NCBI GenBank assembly: GCA_009746045.1
Contig: RPFO01000072.1
Span: forward strand, 1,769,269-1,833,268
Direction of reading: 5' to 3'
DNA: 64,000 bases
Source of the DNA: Mesostigma viride
Lineage: Eukaryota; Streptophyta; Mesostigmatophyceae; Mesostigmatales; Mesostigmataceae
The notes beneath the pieces are model-generated. The model was not told the origin of the DNA. It ran no database searches and saw nothing but the letters and a program-made list of their open reading frames with translations. The number at the start of each line of letters is the position of its first letter. Positions within the stretch are counted from its first letter, which is position 1. Positions 59,515 through 64,000 of the stretch are shown piece by piece. The translations under genes and the position numbers were made by a program.

Positions 59515-60435
59515 TACGAGACTCCACACGAGACTCTGCACCACGAGACCTCACCAAGCGCAGCCATAACGTCATCGTCATGCACTTCGACCAGCCGGCA
59601 TGTGAGGACTCGGAGTCTCTTGCAATAGCGTTTAAGCGCGACATTCTTACCCCGGCCATGGCACTCACTGTTGAGCTGTGCATGGATGTCGGCTGTCCGC
59701 CCTACCCGCGCGCGGGGTAAGGCGGGACCGGCTCCCCTGCTCTTCACCTCTGATTACTATGGCGGATAAGTTGTTGTGCCGCAAGAAGCTGGCGGGGACT
59801 TCCTACACGCTGGACGACGACTTGACCCTGGCACAGCAACAGCGGCGACGGGAGCTATGAATGGCTGACCTACCCCCAGCTCCGGCAGCTAGACCGCAGG
59901 GGGCCGGGAAACTGATATACTGGAGGGGGGCGCGGTCATCCACGTCGACCACAAGCCCTGGCAGGCGCCCCCTGCCACCCCAGCGCAAATTATAACCCAG
60001 TCTAGGGAATTCATATATAGCAGTAGTGGTCCAGATTCTCCCGATTTCTGGCCTGCGCTGGTTGTCTCCTGGATATAGCAGTAGTGTAGATTAGTCAGGC
60101 TTAGCTTAGCACGTGGCCCACGCCTATGCGCATGTGCACCTATGATGGGACTCCCCACGGATGATGCAAATATTCAGCCAAGCTTTGCCTATGCATAGAA
60201 CGACTCTCTGCTGAGAAGCCATGCCCTAACCATTGTTTAGCCATGCATGATCATCTTCTACCCTATGTCCGCACCTTAGCTGCTGGAATTAACACATAGT
60301 GGTGCAGGTGCACCCAGAGCAGGTGTAGTTTACACCCTACCCTTGCAGGAAGTAGCCCAGAATGTATTAAAAGCCATAGGCCCCTTTTCAGGGATGTGTG
60401 CTACATGTACTCCCAACGGAGATATGTTCCAATAT
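59515..60435 (+). mobile_element. ORF1-only element, copy 3, decayed and internally deleted
   Basis: Imperfect CACGAG repeats (59516-59547) are joined directly to the 3' half of ORF1 (ACCAAGCGCAGCCATAACGT), with the RRM/C-terminal region recognisable at 59,700-59,860 (GACGACTTGACCCTGGCACA). The 3' region follows with GTGTAGATTAG, TCTGCTGAGAAGCCATGCC and CTCCCAACGGAG (60409-60420). Many indels break the frame. A 44-bp insertion sits at 60029-60072. Confidence 0.7.
60029..60072 (+). repeat. 44-bp dispersed unit, site 3, with 14-bp target duplication
   Basis: Starts GTCCAGATTCTCCCGATTTC and ends TTGTCTCCTGG. ATATAGCAGTAGTG lies on both sides (60015-60028 and 60073-60086). The two full copies of the host element read straight through this point (ACAGCAGTAGTGTAGAATAG), which shows the empty site. 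Confidence 0.85.
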
Positions 60436-61856
60436 AATTTAAAATTTAATGATGGTTTCTGCATGTACGCCGCAGTCAGATAAATAATAGGCCCTGCTGC
60501 ATGGCGCTGGGCGTTCTCCGGGCCTCCCCAAGGAGGTGATGACCTTATCAATGAGACAACCAGCACAGCCTTATAGTATATTAAGGTGTAATTTGTCAGG
60601 AAATGAATACCATCGCCTTCTTTTATCGCACTCTCATTGGCTACTGTCGCAGCTGCAAACTGCAACGCTTGATTTGCAACTAGTTACATTAAGTGATACA
60701 ACTACATATTACGCGCCACCTGGAAATAGGTGCCTCGGATCTGAATCCAACATGGCCTTGCATGAGACAGTAAAGCTGGGGCAGGCAAGTGCGTTCTCCT
60801 CAGCAAACGACAGGGGGGCTGACAACATGTCACGCAACTTGCCTCAAGTATTGCCAGGGCCAACCTGTCAAACCGAGCAGCAAAGAACCTGTCAAACCGA
60901 GCAGCACAGAGTATTGCTTCCGGCACAGCCCTGCCCTCTATTGTCAAGTGAGGTGAGACTACTATTCCTGTGTTGTACATAGGTTCAATGAGGCCGAGCA
61001 TTGGCCACTGCCACATAGGCTAACCACAATAGCAAGTCCACAGATAGAATGCCACGATGGACATCAAACCACGATGGACATCAAACCACGATGGCATGAA
61101 CAAGAGACACCCAGTTGCGGCTACTCCCGCTGCCACCATGGCTGCACTTTCCCAGGGCGAGGACCCGTGACAGACGAAAGCCTGGGTCTCGTGCCACATT
61201 GCCGCAAGCTGTGACTGCAAGCCATGCGCACACTCGCCATCACCTTGCACAATCGCCATCTCCTTGCGAGCATGCTTATGGAGCTAGCCAAGTATGCACC
61301 AGGCAGATCCAGGCAACCCTACGTGGTGGGAAGCTGGCCACAAGTAGGGGTCACTGGTCGCTCATGGAAAGTAGCCAGAACGGGGATAGGTCCCCCCATC
61401 ATGGACACATGCTCAACAGATAGGAATGGGAGATAGACTCCTTCCTCGTGCCAGACGTAGGCGTCACGAAGGCAACCCCTTCCCCCACAGGTCGCTTTGC
61501 CCAGTTCAAGACAATTACATGCCCATCGCGCGTAATACGGGACAGGCATCCAATCCTTGTAGTCGACATTTTCACTATCTAACCTCCTGTTCAGGAGTGC
61601 CTAAAAGGGGGGGTGCCTCGCCGTAGGTGGTGTCTAGCCCCCCCCAAGTTTGCCTTCTAGACGCAGGACCTTCTTTATCGTTTTATCTGGACGTCAGTGG
61701 CTGGAAGGCATCGCCAACGCCAGCTTCACGGCAGCCAAGCACTTGCGTGCTGCTGGCCTCTGATTTCATCGCATGCATGGAATCTGTCCACACAGGCTGC
61801 TCATCGACACGCTCCCTGAAGCCGCCGGTGTCCATGCTGCGGTAGAACCTGCGGAG
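60436..61856. other. No confident gene
   Basis: A partial inverted relative of the 44-bp unit lies near 60,545-60,570 (TATCAATGAGACAACCAGC). Minus-strand open stretches at 61,020-61,259 and 61,319-61,549 are unrecognised and lie downstream of the bL20 gene; they may be its 3' untranslated region or a different gene. An ACCACGATGGACATCAA tandem occurs at about 61,046-61,095. Confidence 0.35.
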
Positions 61857-63367
61857 CTAACGTTTGGCTGCTTGGCTCGCACCCCCTGGCAGTGGGGGGG
61901 CTGGCGCGCCCCCCTGGGCCGCCACCTTGGCAATATCCACGATGCAGCCGAAGGAGTAGGGCTCGAACTGGGCCAGCTCCGACAGCATCTTGCGGTTGAG
62001 GTGGATGTTCTCCCGGGACAGCCCGTGGATGAGCGTGTTGTAGTTCACCTGGGGGGTAACGGACAGAAAAAGCAGGGGACAACCAGGAAAAGAAATTGCC
62101 TGTTGTGCTGAGTCATGTTGTACCGTCTCGACAGCGCGGGAGTAGGTACTGGGGGCATCCTTACCTTAAATAATATAAAGATAGGCATAACCACACTCTG
62201 TGGACTCGCTCTACCACGCCACCAGAGTAAACACCGAACAAGACACGGAGCCACACGGTGGGGCCAGGTGGATAGTCCGATCAGGCCATACTGGCAAACC
62301 ATGGTGTGGGCTTGATGGGGGAGGGGTCCGTTGTGCGAATGCAACAACAGGTGCCACAGGCAAGAAATGGCACGAAACCGCATTGAACACGTGCACTTGG
62401 AAGGACGAGGCACAAAGCCCCAGGCATACACTAAAACTGGTGGCGAAGTGATCTAGTCGAAACAAGGTAAGTGTGCACAGCGCGGGCATACGCGTGTGGG
62501 TTCCAGCGAGGTGAAGGACGCAGGAAACGCGGAATGGAAGCCTCTGGAGGTCGCCTCGCGAAGCCGCAGAAACACCGCCTGAGGTGAGCGGGCTCATGTA
62601 TATACATGTGGGTTGGATAGGTAGATAGATATAAATAGATATAAATATAGATAGTAACACTGTTGAGTGTTGACAGGACTGGCAAGACCCCCCCCCCGGC
62701 CTTGAACACTCCAGAGGATAGGTAAGCAAATGGAAGCAACTGCATAAGTGTTAACGTGCAAGCGTTTACACCCGCGACCTGCTACCGTTCTGCATGCATT
62801 ACGCCCACTTGGCACCTCTTCCCTCGCACTGTCCCATCCTCTACTCCTCCGTCTCTGTGTAGCTAGTCCAACTTGTTAGGCGGCTTAAGGTGCTTGGTGC
62901 TTTAAACACAGACAAGTGGTTGAAGTCATTCAAGGGATTCGGCCTGCCGCATCCAGAGCCGTACCTCATTTCAATTAGCATTGGCTGTCTACCTAAACAT
63001 GCAAGAGAGGAACACCCCAGCCTGGGTGCATAACAGCAAGCGAGATTGCTTTTAAAATGGCCTGGATAGCTGGTATGAAGTTAGTTATTGCTCTTCGAGC
63101 GGGCGGCCATGGGCGCGCCGCATCGCCATTAACCCTCCAAGGTGTGAGATAGCATCCACAACAATCCAAAACGTCACCTACCCCGTATTGCCGAGCGCCG
63201 GCATTGATCCTTTGAATCCACAGAGATCTGAAATCGCGCTTTTTTGTGCGACGATCCCTGTAGGCGTATTGCAGAGCTTTCTCTACCCTCTCCTTCGCAA
63301 TACTAATGCAATTCTTTGCTCTACCCCGGAAGCCCTTGGCAAGTTCGAGAATTTTGTCCTTATGCAT
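61857..63367 (-). CDS. Mitochondrial ribosomal protein bL20, two exons
   Basis: Exon 1 (63367-63182, 62 codons) encodes an N-terminal half with [28 protein letters not shown] and [13 protein letters not shown]. Exon 2 (62048-61857, 63 codons plus stop) encodes [30 protein letters not shown] and the C-terminal helix. The join is phase 0: donor GGG/GTAGGT (63181-63176) and acceptor CCCCCAG (62055-62049), intron 1133 bp. The 125-residue product has the length and motifs of bL20, with the G-F-R-G-R-A-K-N and HGL...LNRK blocks typical of the plant mitochondrial form. bL20 binds 23S-type rRNA early in assembly of the large subunit. It is nuclear-encoded and spliced, and is the only confident host gene here. 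Confidence 0.88.
62049..63181 (-). other. Intron of the bL20 gene
   Basis: Bounded by GTAGGT and CAG on the minus strand. It contains an AT-rich GATAGATATAAATAGATA-type microsatellite at about 62,618-62,655 and no gene of its own. Confidence 0.8.
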
Positions 63368-64000
63368 GACTGAAACTTCCCGATATTATGTAATGGAAAC
63401 TTGCAGTTAACTGGTATTTCGGACAGTGAAGCGCTTACGACTTCTGCTTGCACATCACGAGTTCGCTTGGCGTCAAAGTATTGCCCAACCCAACATCGTG
63501 CTACCCAGAAAAGAGTCAGGAAAGTCAAGACGTCTGCACCGGTAATAATGATCTCACCCGTGGAGAAATCGTTGCTGCAATCACCTACGAATTACGTATC
63601 CTTTGCAGGACTAAATGACGAATGAACAACCCCAAGTGTAGTAGCTAATCACTAGCTATGGCCGCCTGAGGAATGGTTTACCCAGGTTTAGTGAGTTGCG
63701 CTGGCATAAAGGACCCATTCTTGGCCCTAACTACTGGCAGAGGCCATGAGCACGGTTCTCCCATAGTGCACCGTCGCGTCGTCCGCTGTGCCGTGCGGCC
63801 CGCCCGTGTACCGACTACCGACCCACGCGAAGCGAGGTGATACTGAGGTGATCATGAAAGGCTGAAATCCTCGTGGACCGTGCCACGGGCCACCGTGCCC
63901 CGTGGTCCTCCCGCCTCCGGCCTCATGCGTAGACGGTCAGAGCAGGTTGCCTGTCAGCCCTTGGTCAGCCCTGGAATGCCCAGTGCGGCGCGTTGTGCTT
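63368..64000. other. Upstream region of the bL20 gene, nothing recognised
   Basis: The promoter of bL20 should lie in the first few hundred bases to the right of 63367. A 74-codon plus frame (63401-63625) and an 81-codon minus frame are open, but neither resembles a known protein. Confidence 0.4.

Overview
The window looks like nuclear DNA of a green alga or other early-branching member of the green lineage. Three things suggest this. A spliced gene for mitochondrial ribosomal protein bL20 at the right end resembles the plant form. There is an interstitial array of the plant-type telomere repeat TTTAGGG. The mobile-element content (chromodomain Ty3/gypsy, Ty1/copia, CACTA, L1-type non-LTR) is typical of such genomes. 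The species cannot be fixed from the sequence alone.

Layout. (1) 1-10.5 kb is a compact block of virus-like genes without introns: putative virion proteins on the minus strand, then a FtsK/HerA (A32-like) packaging ATPase, a tyrosine recombinase and an AEP-primase/SF3-helicase on the plus strand. This gene set fits an integrated polinton-like virus or virophage relative; the left end, and probably the major capsid gene, lie outside. (2) 10.5-21.2 kb is repeat-rich DNA: a hairpin-rich flank sharing a CCCACGGGA-type motif with the viral block, a telomere-type array, a full copy of an ORF1-only non-LTR element inserted into an older inverted copy of itself, two diverged copies of a segmental repeat, and the right end of a possible CACTA element. 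(3) 21.2-56.7 kb is a nest of insertions built on one Ty1/copia element. It is split by a 1.8-kb insert of unknown class (22,684-24,474), a 12-kb CACTA element (25,643-37,626) and a 17.4-kb Ty3/gypsy chromovirus (38,010-55,440), which is itself split by a 4.3-kb CACTA element (48,932-53,262). For four of these insertions the target duplication can be read, and removing the insert plus one duplication rejoins the host; in the three that interrupt an ORF, the reading frame is restored exactly. (4) 56.8-60.4 kb holds a decayed minus-strand LINE (endonuclease and RT tail) and a decayed third copy of the ORF1-only element. (5) 61.9-63.4 kb is the bL20 gene, the only confident host gene.

The most interesting signals are the ORF1-only (HAL1-like) retroelement family with readable target duplications; a tiny 44-57-bp dispersed unit that also carries a 14-bp duplication at one site; the large extra ORF in the gypsy element that a CACTA insertion splits; a protease-like domain between integrase and reverse transcriptase in the copia element; and the viral block with its repeated motif. 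Several coding regions show single-base frame breaks, often at homopolymers, so either decay or uncorrected assembly indels must be kept in mind.
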